DNA of 36,409 bases from Deltaproteobacteria bacterium (lineage in GTDB: Bacteria > Myxococcota_A > UBA9160 > SZUA-336). The notes below the pieces were generated by a model, which saw nothing but the letters and a program-made list of their open reading frames with translations, did not search any database and was not told the DNA's origin. The DNA is taken from assembly GCA_004356455.1 (NCBI GenBank), contig SMWZ01000148.1:1-36409 (forward strand), written 5' to 3'. Both the position numbers and the translations under genes were made by a program. Below are positions 15,462-23,827 of this stretch, piece by piece; the first letter of the stretch is position 1, and the number at the start of each line of letters is the position of its first letter.

Positions 15462-16655
15462 ATGGGCCAGCCCAACTCGCCCGACCGGCGCAAAAAGATT
15501 CGCAGTATCGCGTGGTTAGCGGATATCTACTTCCGCGATGGCAGCGACGCTGCCAGGACTGCTCTGGAGGCGGTCTCCCCGGGAGACCTGCTCCAGAACT
15601 ATCTCGTGGTGCGAAGAGGCGAGCACGCGCTGCGAACGCATGCCCAGCAGCGAGACCGCATCCGGTATCAGAGCTTCAACCCGCCCCTCTGGGGCTGGCC
15701 CTATTCCATTCTTCGGGTTCGCTTTGACCCGGCCGAAAAAGATCGATTCATGCATCACGGAGGTGAGGAGGTTCTGCTCCCCATTGAGGGGAGTGTCTGC
15801 TACCACTTCTTCTGGAGCGCTGGGCGCAGCAAACCGATGCGAAAGGTGCTTCCAACCCCCCTGAAGCCTGGTTCCATTATTCGCATTGACCCTCAGATTC
15901 CGCACCACACTTGGGCCGCAGGAGAAGAGCCGGCCGAGGCCTGGATGATCATCCGGGACCTTACGGATGGCACCGCCGGCACCCATCTTGACTTGCCCCT
16001 GGGCGTGAACTTGGAGGTACATACACCGCGCCGACAACTCACCTCAAAGGAACTCGAGCAGAGTGAGCGGTATGCCCTCGTGGCCTGGGGCATCGCCGAG
16101 AAAATCCGGCTCAGTCGACTGCGCGCGGGTCTCTCAATCCGACAGTTGGCCACCGCCTGCCAGATCGACGCGGCGCAGCTCTCTCGAATCGAGAACGGAT
16201 CTTCGTCTTCGAACGTATCGCTGGAAGTGCTGCTCCGAATCGCACGCTGCCTAGGACTGGAGATCCAACAACTGCTTTCCGGCGAGTTCATCGATAAGCG
16301 AAACCCATTCAAGATTGAGAGACTTAACCAAACGCGTAAGGCAGGAGTAGTGCGGTCTGTTCTCTGCATTCCTCAGCGCCACTACTTGCACCTTGACCAT
16401 TGGACCGTACCGGAGGGCGAGACTCTCAATCTCAAAGAGGATCGGGGGGATCCAGATGCTCACAGAAGCTGGATCGTTCTGAGGGGAGAAGCGATCTTCG
16501 ATCTCGCCGATCCAATCTCCGGCACTACCAGGGAGCTGGTGGACCGCGACAGCGTCATCCACTGCCGGAACCATGCCGGCGTCACCTCGATTCGCGCGCT
16601 CCAGAGCCTCAGGCTCCTCCAGATCACGTACTCGCCGCGCTGCTCTGATGCCTAA
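15462..16655 (+). CDS. XRE-family regulator with cupin domains on both sides of the HTH
   Basis: 397-aa transcription factor of unusual order. An N-terminal cupin (about 60-170) carries metal-type motifs: HHGGEEVLLPIEG (98-110) and the second motif PGSIIRIDPQIPHHTW (136-151). An XRE helix-turn-helix follows at about 211-272 (LSIRQLATACQIDAAQLSRIE). A second cupin-like beta domain occupies about 300-395 (VLRGEAIFDLADP) but lacks the His cluster. Typical HTH-cupin regulators are about 180-200 aa with the HTH first. The PLP-enzyme-like gene overlaps the end by 8 bp and is a probable coupled partner, so the ligand may be its substrate or product, an amino acid or amine. Confidence 0.82.
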   Translation: MGQPNSPDRRKKIRSIAWLADIYFRDGSDAARTALEAVSPGDLLQNYLVVRRGEHALRTHAQQRDRIRYQSFNPPLWGWPYSILRVRFDPAEKDRFMHHGGEEVLLPIEGSVCYHFFWSAGRSKPMRKVLPTPLKPGSIIRIDPQIPHHTWAAGEEPAEAWMIIRDLTDGTAGTHLDLPLGVNLEVHTPRRQLTSKELEQSERYALVAWGIAEKIRLSRLRAGLSIRQLATACQIDAAQLSRIENGSSSSNVSLEVLLRIARCLGLEIQQLLSGEFIDKRNPFKIERLNQTRKAGVVRSVLCIPQRHYLHLDHWTVPEGETLNLKEDRGDPDAHRSWIVLRGEAIFDLADPISGTTRELVDRDSVIHCRNHAGVTSIRALQSLRLLQITYSPRCSDA

Positions 16656-17547
16656 AATGAACAACGAAGAGACGCATAGCCTGGCGGACAGTCTTCGAAG
16701 GACAATCTCGGATCTGCTCGAGGTGCCTCACTCCGATCGAATTATTCTTGCGCCCGGCATCCTGGTGGCCCTGCGGATTCTCTTCTCCCGCCTCCAGATC
16801 AAGCGGATTCTGCTCACGAGCGAGGAGTACTACGATGAAAGCCACTTCCCCGAAGAGACCGTCCGAGTCGCCAGTTGTGAGGCGATCCAGGGGCTTCTGC
16901 AGAAGCGTGACTTCGACGTCTTGATTGCGAGTCCCGCCAGCTGGCGCGGGGTACGACAGCCGGTTGCAGAGCTGTTTGGCTGGATTCGAGAGACGTTGGG
17001 TCGAAGAGCGCCTCTCCTCGTTGCGGACTACGCACACGCTGGATCGATCGGCTTCCCCTCAGTCGAAAGACTCGGAGCTGACGTCGTCTGCGGCGATCTA
17101 GAGAAGTGGATTCTGCCGCCCGACTGGAACAGCCGGCTGGCGTTTCTCTGGTTTCGGACACATCGACTCTTCCTCGAAGCCGCCAGAGCCTTTCGTCCCT
17201 TCTTCCTCGCGACGCAAGCATCGGACGTCTCCATGCTGGCCCGCTGGGTTGACCCGGCCGACATCCTGTCGGTGTCGAATGAGTTGGCGCATCTGAGTGT
17301 CACCCCGCGGCAGCTCCGAGAGCGACATCAGGCCGACACGAAGCTCGCAAGGGAGCTCGCTCAGCGCCTGCACGCCCCGGGAGTCCCGGAAACCAGCATC
17401 CTATGGCTGGAAGAGGATGCGCTCGGTGAGGCAACGGTCGTCGCAGCTCTCGAGAAGCTCGGGCTGGTCTGGCGACTTCCGGGCCGCGGAGTTCGCGTTC
17501 TATGCCGGAGCGACATCGTGGGCGGAGGTGGAGCTGCCCTGAGGTAG
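16648..17547 (+). CDS. Compact PLP-dependent (aminotransferase class V-like) protein
   Basis: 299 aa from the ATG at 16648, which overlaps the regulator stop; a second ATG lies at 16657. The fold type I signature is visible: LLVADYAHAGSIG (123-135) gives the Asp that pairs with the pyridine nitrogen and the adjacent His, and GADVVCGDLEKWILPP (143-158) gives Lys153 as the likely Schiff-base lysine, as in class V enzymes such as isopenicillin N epimerase (GxxHKW). It is about 100 residues shorter than usual family members. The C-terminal domain is reduced and the N-terminal glycine loop for the cofactor phosphate is not obvious. It could be an active minimal enzyme or a ligand sensor derived from one. 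Confidence 0.6.
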   Translation: MPKMNNEETHSLADSLRRTISDLLEVPHSDRIILAPGILVALRILFSRLQIKRILLTSEEYYDESHFPEETVRVASCEAIQGLLQKRDFDVLIASPASWRGVRQPVAELFGWIRETLGRRAPLLVADYAHAGSIGFPSVERLGADVVCGDLEKWILPPDWNSRLAFLWFRTHRLFLEAARAFRPFFLATQASDVSMLARWVDPADILSVSNELAHLSVTPRQLRERHQADTKLARELAQRLHAPGVPETSILWLEEDALGEATVVAALEKLGLVWRLPGRGVRVLCRSDIVGGGGAALR

Positions 17548-17640
17548 AATCAGCCCTCCTTCGGGCATGCTAACGAGCGCTGCTTCCAGGCTGTGATTGA
17601 CGACGATCAAGCGAGGGCTCAGAGAGACTCCTCCATACTC

Positions 17641-19737
17641 ATGCGAGCTCCCCTACCGATCGTGGCGCTGGTGGCGACGCTCCTCAGCGTCCCTGCCTGC
17701 GCGGAGCCTCTGGCCCCGCCCCACGTGCCCCGAGTCGAGGTTGACGTGGCGGAGACGCTCCAACGTCTGATCGCTGACGAAGATACTGACGACGACAAGA
17801 AAATCACGGTGGAAGACGGAGGATCCGCCGGACGCGCACGCGGGAACGGTCGGTTCTGGCTGATCTCTTCGGACGACGAGTCGAGACGCTACGAAGTCGT
17901 CGGGACCTACCCTCTTTCCAATCTCCTCCAGGAGCTCAAGCTCGCGCAAGACGCGGGACGGGATGTGACCGTCATCGATCCCAACCGGATCTACGAGAGC
18001 CCCGAGCGGCGCATCTCCCGGCTGATTCGCCAGGTGTACTGGGACGGTCTCACGCGGCGCATCGATGGAGAGAGCCTGGCAGTGAGCGTGGCTGACGAGA
18101 AGATTGCAACCGAAGGTGCTCGCTACCTATACGTCCCCTACCAGGACCAACCGGCGTGGGACTACTTTTCGAAGGTCGCAAAGGATCGTCCTGAGCTCGA
18201 GCTCATAGTCGAGCGATTACCCCGCCGGGTCACAGCGAGTTACGTCCGCGACGCGCTCGCTGGGAAGCACGGCCTTCTGACCCTCGCTCTCGAATGCAAA
18301 TCGAAATACGAATGCACGGGCGTGCCCTTCGTGGTGCCCGGAGGCCGTTTTAACGAGATGTACGGCTGGGACAGCTATTTCGAGGCCCTGGGGCTGCTGC
18401 AAGATGGACGTGTCGATCTGGCCAAGGCCATGGTGGACAACTTCGTCTACCAGATCACCCATTACGGCAAGATCCTGAACGCCAACCGGACCTACTACCT
18501 CACCCGCTCCCAACCGCCCTTTCTCACATCGATGGCAATGGCCGTGTACGGGTCTCTCCCGGTAGCCTCGCGCTCGAAGGAGTGGCTAGCAGCTGTGCTC
18601 TGGGCCGCGATCCAGGAGCATGACCAGGTCTGGATGGACAAGGACCACCGACCGGAGCAAGCAGGTGGTCTCAGCCGCTACTACGGAATGGGCAAGGGCC
18701 AGCCGCCGGAAGTGGAGCCGGGACATTTCGACGCGGTCTACGAACGCTACCTGGTCGACCGGAGCCGGCTCGCAAACTTGGCTCGTGTTCTTCGCATACG
18801 CTGGTGGATCCAGCGCTCCGTCCGCCAGCTCGAGGAGCAATACAAGGCCGGGAGGATCGATGCGCCTGTACTGAATCGCCACTTTGTCCACGACCGGTGC
18901 GTTCGGGAATCGGGACACGACACGACCTACCGCTGGGACTGGGACGGTGACCGCTGCGCCGACTTTGCAACAGTCGACCTCAACTCGCTCCTCTACAAGA
19001 TCGAGCTCGACATCGGCCGCATTCTCGATGACCACTTCAACGGTAGGTTGATCCGCGCAGACGGCCGCGAGGAATCGGCGAAGCGGTGGCGTAACCTCGC
19101 GGCGCAGCGTAAGAAGCTCATCCGCGATTACCTGTGGGACGCTGAGCGCGGGATGTTCTTCGATTACGACTTTGGGAAGAACCACGCTCGCCACACCCAG
19201 TACGTCAGTGCGACGACGTTTTACCCTCTCTGGGCCTGGCACCCCGACGATCCCAATACGGCGCTGCTTACCCGTGAGGAGGCGAGACGGCTGATAGCGA
19301 CCGCCCTTCCGGAGCTTGAGATGCCCGGCGGAGTCGCTGCCTCCGCGGCGCGATCGCGTGGCCCGCTTACGAAATCACGGCCGGCCCGACAGTGGGACTA
19401 TCCCAACGGCTGGGCTCCCCATCAGATGCTTATCTGGCAGGGGCTCTTGAACTATGGCTTCAAGGAGATCGCTCAGCGGCTGATCTATCGGTGGCTCTAC
19501 ACAATCACACGAAACGCGGTTGACTACAACGGCACTATCCCCGAGAAGCTCGACGTGGTGACGCGCTCGCACCGGGTATTCGCCGAGTACGGCAACGTCG
19601 GAACTGAATTCGCATACATTACGAAGGAGGGATTCGGTTGGATGAACGCCTCCTATCAGGTGGGGCTGGCGCTTCTGTCACCGGCGCTGCGCCATCAGCT
19701 CGCTCAACTTGTCCCCCCAGAGCGGATCTTCCCGTAG
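17641..19737 (+). CDS. treA: Exported trehalase (GH37)
   Basis: Hydrolyses alpha,alpha-trehalose to two glucose molecules; about 698 aa. The ATG at 17641 begins a signal peptide (LPIVALVATLLSVPACAEP) that may be lipoprotein-type at Cys20; a GTG at 17593 would bury this signal behind a charged leader. Both GH37 signatures are present: PGGRFNEMYGWDSYF (233-247) and QWDYPNGWAPHQ (near 584). An acidic loop at about 46-59 (DEDTDDDKKITVED) matches the calcium-binding motif of neutral-trehalase-type enzymes. The family acid/base pair is an Asp and a Glu; the C-terminal EYGNVGTEF and GFGWMNA blocks are intact. The product is expected in the periplasm. It is convergent with the pseudopilin gene. No trehalose transport genes are adjacent. 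Confidence 0.92.
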   Translation: MRAPLPIVALVATLLSVPACAEPLAPPHVPRVEVDVAETLQRLIADEDTDDDKKITVEDGGSAGRARGNGRFWLISSDDESRRYEVVGTYPLSNLLQELKLAQDAGRDVTVIDPNRIYESPERRISRLIRQVYWDGLTRRIDGESLAVSVADEKIATEGARYLYVPYQDQPAWDYFSKVAKDRPELELIVERLPRRVTASYVRDALAGKHGLLTLALECKSKYECTGVPFVVPGGRFNEMYGWDSYFEALGLLQDGRVDLAKAMVDNFVYQITHYGKILNANRTYYLTRSQPPFLTSMAMAVYGSLPVASRSKEWLAAVLWAAIQEHDQVWMDKDHRPEQAGGLSRYYGMGKGQPPEVEPGHFDAVYERYLVDRSRLANLARVLRIRWWIQRSVRQLEEQYKAGRIDAPVLNRHFVHDRCVRESGHDTTYRWDWDGDRCADFATVDLNSLLYKIELDIGRILDDHFNGRLIRADGREESAKRWRNLAAQRKKLIRDYLWDAERGMFFDYDFGKNHARHTQYVSATTFYPLWAWHPDDPNTALLTREEARRLIATALPELEMPGGVAASAARSRGPLTKSRPARQWDYPNGWAPHQMLIWQGLLNYGFKEIAQRLIYRWLYTITRNAVDYNGTIPEKLDVVTRSHRVFAEYGNVGTEFAYITKEGFGWMNASYQVGLALLSPALRHQLAQLVPPERIFP

Positions 19738-19800
19738 GGGGCCCGAGGAGTCGCAGGGTAGTCCCAGAATTCGACCCGCGGATCAGGGGCGCGGCTCGGG

Positions 19801-21351
19801 CTAGTTGTAGTCGTCATCCTGTTCGAAGCTGTCGCTCTCGCTTTCGGAGTCGCTGTCGCTTTCACTGCCCCCTGCGGGCTTCTCCAGAGCGAGAGTGAGC
19901 CGGTTCAGGCCGGGGTGGACGACCAGCATCACGCTGGACGAAGTTCCGGCGTAGGCTCCCGTACCGTTAACGGCCACCGCGTGCACGCCGCTATGGATCC
20001 CGCTTAGCGCGAAGTCCGACCCGTTCCAGGAGAGGTCCTGTATGGCTGGGGCACCGTTGTTCGAGTAGGAGACCTGTACCTGGAGCACGTCGTTCGGATC
20101 GAGCGGGACGGGCGGGCCGGTGGCGAGAACACCGAGCATGCTCACCTGCAGGTCGCCGGTCGCCACCTCGAGCGTTGCCGGCAGGATGATGTCGTCGGCG
20201 GTCCCGATTTGCCGATCGGCACCGGAACTGGTGAGCTGCGCTGTCACTCCGTCGTAGGAGAAAGGCATGCCCCAGAGATCTTCCGAGAGAGCCGAGTTGG
20301 GATCCAGATGGCGGACGTAGGGCCCGTTCCATCCCACAGGGATGCCGTTGGTATCCAGGGCGAAGGCCGGCTGTGCTCCCCGGACGATCAGCGACGCGAT
20401 GTCGGGGGGAAGCACGCCCATGTCACCGAAGTAGCCGTGGGAGGCGAGAACGTCCGCTCCGAACATGCCGGTGAGGATCGCCTCCATGCGCTGGACCGTC
20501 AGTTCGTGCCGCGACCGCTCCGCCTGACGCACGGACATCGGCATGAAGACCGATTCGAAGCTGCCGCTCTCGCTTTCGGAGTCGCCGTCGCTTTCACTGC
20601 CCCCTGGGGGTTTCTCCAGAGCGAGAGTAAGCCGGTTCAGGCCGGGGTGGACGACAAGCACCACGCTGGACGAAGTTCCGGCGTAGGCTCCCCTACCGCT
20701 AACAGTCACCGCGTGCACGCCGCTATGGATCCCGCTTAGCGCGAAGTCCGACCCGTTCCAGGAGAGGTCCTGTGTGGCTGGGGCACCGTTGTTCGAGTAG
20801 GAGACCCGTACCTGAAGCACGTCGTTCGGATCGAGCGGGACGGGCGGGCCAGTGGCGAGAACACCGAGCATACTCACCTGCAGGTCGCCGCTCGCCGCCT
20901 CGAGCGTTGCCGACAGGATGATGTCGTCGGCGGTCCCGAGCTGTCGATCGGCACCGGAACTGGTGAGCTGCGCCGTCACTCCGTCGTAGGAGAAAGGCAT
21001 GCCCCAGAGATCTTCCGAGAGAGCCGAGTTGGGATCCAGATGGCGGACGTAGGGCCCGTTCCATCCCACACGGATGCCGTTCGTATCCAGGGCGAAGGCC
21101 GGCTGCGCTCCGCGGACGATCAGCGACGCGATGTCGGGGGGAAGCACGCCCATGTCACCGAAGTAGCCGTGGGAGGCGAGAACGTCCGCTCCGAACATTC
21201 CGGTGAGGATCGCCTCCATGCGCTGGACCGTCAGTTCGTGCCGCGACCGTTCCGCCCGACATACGGACATCGGCATGAAGACCGATGAGAGTACGCCGAC
21301 CATCGCCACTGATGCCATGATCCCATACACCGAGAAGCCATCCCGCCGCAA
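19801..21351 (-). CDS. GspG-like pseudopilin with tandemly duplicated head domain
   Basis: About 516 aa. A TTG at 21351 with GGGAG 7 bp upstream gives the short leader MRRDG before F, the prepilin peptidase site; an upstream TTG (21384) is possible. The N-terminal helix GFSVYGIMASVAMVGVLSSV is pilin-like, but mature residue 5, normally Glu, is Gly. Each head then carries the major-pseudopilin pattern: NGPYVRHLDP, DLWGMPFSYDG and SSGADRQ.GTADDI, the last being the calcium-loop region of GspG. A beta-sandwich-like segment and an acidic Ser/Asp/Glu tail follow. The head occurs twice (about residues 23-266 and 267-510). The acidic run sits at the end of both copies. No other type II secretion or pilus gene is nearby. 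Confidence 0.8.
   Translation of the reverse strand: MRRDGFSVYGIMASVAMVGVLSSVFMPMSVCRAERSRHELTVQRMEAILTGMFGADVLASHGYFGDMGVLPPDIASLIVRGAQPAFALDTNGIRVGWNGPYVRHLDPNSALSEDLWGMPFSYDGVTAQLTSSGADRQLGTADDIILSATLEAASGDLQVSMLGVLATGPPVPLDPNDVLQVRVSYSNNGAPATQDLSWNGSDFALSGIHSGVHAVTVSGRGAYAGTSSSVVLVVHPGLNRLTLALEKPPGGSESDGDSESESGSFESVFMPMSVRQAERSRHELTVQRMEAILTGMFGADVLASHGYFGDMGVLPPDIASLIVRGAQPAFALDTNGIPVGWNGPYVRHLDPNSALSEDLWGMPFSYDGVTAQLTSSGADRQIGTADDIILPATLEVATGDLQVSMLGVLATGPPVPLDPNDVLQVQVSYSNNGAPAIQDLSWNGSDFALSGIHSGVHAVAVNGTGAYAGTSSSVMLVVHPGLNRLTLALEKPAGGSESDSDSESESDSFEQDDDYN
19822..20553 (-). repeat. 732-bp in-frame tandem repeat, distal unit
   Basis: Unit encoding the C-terminal head of the pseudopilin. 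It is near-identical to 20554-21285 at a fixed offset of 732 bp (244 codons). By my alignment only about 16 amino acids differ between the units, so the duplication is recent or kept uniform by conversion. The junctions share a single base (T), so no long homology drove the event. Confidence 0.9.
20554..21285 (-). repeat. 732-bp in-frame tandem repeat, proximal unit
   Basis: Unit encoding the first head, directly after the pilin-like helix. It begins with the last residues of that helix (SVFMPMSV), so the second copy carries this piece of helix into the middle of the protein. The two units differ most in the acidic tail and in a short segment near the end of the beta domain (TVSGRG against AVNGTG). 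Confidence 0.9.
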
Positions 21352-21511
21352 TGAGGTTCTCCCAGCTCCTGTGAGACCGCGCAAGATACCGAAGCAGGGG
21401 TTCCCCGTCTTCGCCCTGCTACTCCCCTCTGCCTTCTAGGCGCACTTGGTACGCACTTACGGACAACGACGCCGCTTCGCAGCATTTACGCTTGGAGTTG
21501 TAGCCCACGTC

Positions 21512-23209
21512 TTATGTTAGTGGGGAATGCGCGAAGGCGCGGGCCAGTTCGGCACAGCTCCGCGCGCCGGACACCGCTTCTACGACATCTCTCGGGGCGA
21601 TGTAGTGGCGCGCTTTGCCCAGCACGAACTGACAGAACTCCTGGGCCAGTTTCAGGTGCAGCGAAGCCGCTGCCTCAACCTCGACACGTTTCGCTCCCGC
21701 GAGGTCGGTGAGCAGCAGCACGCCGCGAGGCTCGCGCGTGAAGCGCGGCATGAAAGCGTCCGGGAGCTGAATCCCTGCCGCCGCCAGCGCCGCTAGGATT
21801 TCGACCGCGTTGCGACAGAGTCTAAGTGCATCCCCCACCTCGAGGTCTCCGATCAACGCCGGCTCGAGCTCCTCGCCGAGACCTGCCACGACGAAATAGG
21901 GCTCGCCGGCCGGCGCCGTGCCCGATGCCAGCAGCGGCGCCACTCCCGGAATGCAGAGCTCGTCTAAGAGATGCGCGGTCGCTTCGTGCGAGTCCGCGTG
22001 CTCCGGGTTGCCGATCTGAATCCAAACCGCTCGCAAGGTCTTGAGATCGATCCCCGCGCGCCGCTCGTGATGCCCCAGCGCATCCTTCAAGCCGGCCGGC
22101 TCGTCAAGCAGCGCCACCTCGCCCAGGCGCTCGGCATCCAAGAAGCCTTGCCACCGCACGGGAACCGAAAAGTCGGGGTACTCAGCAGCTAGCACCTGCA
22201 AAATTTTTCGCGCTTCGGCCTCCTGCTGGGCCGCCAAGAAGTGCCGCGCCAGTGCCAGCCCGTGCTCGCCCTTGTGTCGATCCGACGTCGGTAAGCTCGT
22301 GAGCAGCATCCTTAGGCCGCGGTGTAGTCGATGCGCAGGGGCACAGCACGCCTCGAGGCCGAAGCGAAAGAGTCGTTGCCGCACTTCAAGCGAGTGGCGT
22401 AACAGGATCTTGTCTTCGAGATCCAGTAGTAGATGTACGCCCTCGCGAAGCGTCTCGGAGTCGAATGGATTCGTCTTCCCATGCAGGATGACCGCCTGCG
22501 CCGCCCGCAACGGGAGTACGAGGTGAGCGAGCGATTCAGGGAGGTCCGAAATCGAACTGTCGAAGGCATGGCGGAAGCTACGGCTCTCGAGCATGCCCAG
22601 GAGAAGGGCAGGCCGCTGTCTCTCGCTAAAGAGCTCCGTAAACAGATTCAACACGCGTCGCATCTGGGTGGCCGAGACCTTATCGAAGTCGATGCGTTGC
22701 AAGCCCTGTGAGAGCGCCGCCGTCGCCTCGACGGGAGAGGAGCAGAGCTTGATCTTCTCCAGAAAGAGCAGCACATACTCGATGTCTGCAGAGAAGCGGA
22801 TCACCCCCGCGAGCAGCTTTGCCGCCGCCGCCGGCGCGAGCCGTTCCGCCGCGGAGAGAACCGCCCCCCGTTCGACCTTGCCCAGCAAGTGCTGACACAC
22901 GCCCCGATGCGTCGGCTCTCTGACGCCATTCAGCAGCAGGTCTTCGGCGGCATTCACCTTGAGCCGCAGCTCCTTGCGATTCTCGCGCAAGAAGCGGAAG
23001 TGCTCGCGAAGCGCAGCCACCTGCGGGGGCGTGAGCGGTTCGTCTCCATCCTGTCTTGTTAGGTCGACTGGCTTCGGCGTTTTCGAGAGCACCTGCGCCG
23101 CGCTGTCGGAGGTCTTGCGGCCCCCACCTCGCCGCCGCTGACTCCGCTTACGCCTGCCTCCACCCGTTCGGCCCTCACTGGGCGAATTCCTCCCCTTCCG
23201 CGGGTCCAT
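21512..23209 (-). CDS. Hypothetical protein with basic N-terminus and C-terminal pseudokinase-like domain
   Basis: 565 aa, family not recognised. Residues about 14-33 are Arg/Lys/Gly-rich (GGGRRKRSQRRRGGGRK), suggesting nucleic-acid or acidic-partner binding. Residues 60-370 are alpha-helical and Leu-rich, like a helical-repeat scaffold. Residues about 390-520 follow the protein-kinase fold: an N-lobe with VWIQIG at the VAIK position, an EATAHLLDEL helix, a hinge GEPYFVVAGLGEELEP (435-450), GIQLPD (479-484) at the HRD position and LLLTDLAG (498-505) at DFG. The ATP lysine and the HRD His/Arg are absent, so catalysis is unlikely. The ribosome site before ATG 23209 is poorly spaced. Neighbours give no functional hint. 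Confidence 0.65.
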   Translation of the reverse strand: MDPRKGRNSPSEGRTGGGRRKRSQRRRGGGRKTSDSAAQVLSKTPKPVDLTRQDGDEPLTPPQVAALREHFRFLRENRKELRLKVNAAEDLLLNGVREPTHRGVCQHLLGKVERGAVLSAAERLAPAAAAKLLAGVIRFSADIEYVLLFLEKIKLCSSPVEATAALSQGLQRIDFDKVSATQMRRVLNLFTELFSERQRPALLLGMLESRSFRHAFDSSISDLPESLAHLVLPLRAAQAVILHGKTNPFDSETLREGVHLLLDLEDKILLRHSLEVRQRLFRFGLEACCAPAHRLHRGLRMLLTSLPTSDRHKGEHGLALARHFLAAQQEAEARKILQVLAAEYPDFSVPVRWQGFLDAERLGEVALLDEPAGLKDALGHHERRAGIDLKTLRAVWIQIGNPEHADSHEATAHLLDELCIPGVAPLLASGTAPAGEPYFVVAGLGEELEPALIGDLEVGDALRLCRNAVEILAALAAAGIQLPDAFMPRFTREPRGVLLLTDLAGAKRVEVEAAASLHLKLAQEFCQFVLGKARHYIAPRDVVEAVSGARSCAELARAFAHSPLT

Positions 23210-23328
23210 TCCCCCATGCTACCAGAGTGCCGGGACAAGGGAACTGAAGCGGCGCCAGCGCTCAGCGAACCCCGTATTTCGGCTGAGATCGGTGCGAGCG
23301 AGGCTGTCCGCACCGGAGCAGGTGCGAG

Positions 23329-23499
23329 ATGGCGAAGCGCGGGAAGCGGAGCTCGCTGCTAGCGAAGTCGGCGCTGCCGCGGAAGCGAGATGCGTACTGG
23401 CTGGAGCATTTCCAGGCGAGCGCATCGGAAGGCATGCAGCTGAAGGTCTACGCGGCCCGGGAGGGCTTCACGGTGCAGTCGCTGTACCAGAGTCCCTAA
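23329..23499 (+). pseudogene. IS66-family TnpA (accessory transposition protein) remnant
   Basis: A 56-codon open frame, preceded by GGTGCGAG, whose middle matches IS66 TnpA-type proteins: AYWLEHFQASASEGMQLKVY then AAREGFTVQSLYQ, equivalent to the W..H......G.S...FCR..G.S...LY pattern. A stop replaces the expected Trp-Arg continuation, and the following bases stay degenerate in every frame to about 23640. There is no TnpB, TnpC or clear terminal repeat, so this is an isolated fragment of a lost element. Confidence 0.5.
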
Positions 23500-23792
23500 G
23501 CCTCGAAGCACGACGGGGAGGGCCTGGGCTCCTTCTATGGCTGTGGCCGTACGCAACAGGGCTGTGGCTGGTTCCGGGACGGCCGGAGGCTCCACAAGGG
23601 GGTGCTAGAGGGCGGCTCAACGCCGCTCTGGATTACACAAATACTGTAATTTTACAGTGTCACTTCAATTACCTCGACAAACGACCAGCCGGATTCCGCG
23701 ATTTGCGCACTCCTCGTTGTGGGGGGATCAAGCTCCTCAGCCTGCGCCCCGCCGCGGCCTGAAAAGTGACCCAATCCGGCAGCGAACTGTAT
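23500..23792. other. Non-coding stretch with a 16-bp palindrome
   Basis: No convincing gene. It begins with the decayed continuation of the IS66 fragment. At 23643-23658 lies a perfect dyad, ACTGTAA-TT-TTACAGT, in an AT-rich patch. It resembles half-sites of LexA-type boxes (CTGT...ACAG), but the spacing is 6 rather than 8. Confidence 0.35.
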
Positions 23793-23821
23793 TGACATTC
23801 AGCCGCCGACATGGTTGAGTG
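23793..23821 (+). promoter_or_regulatory. Candidate promoter for a small RNA
   Basis: A perfect -35 consensus, TTGACA (23793-23798), is followed after exactly 17 bp by TTGAGT (23816-23821), which matches the -10 consensus at only three positions. Transcription would start near 23828, at the beginning of a run of stems that ends in a terminator-like hairpin. Confidence 0.35.
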
Positions 23822-23827
23822 TCGATG

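Noticed and set aside
19741-19801. Inverted repeat GCCCGAG / CTCGGGC between the convergent trehalase and pseudopilin genes
   Set aside because: The loop is 47 nt and there is no T-tract, so a terminator is not supported.
23643-23658. LexA/SOS-box-like palindrome
   Set aside because: Half-sites CTGT and ACAG are 6 bp apart instead of 8 and no gene starts nearby.
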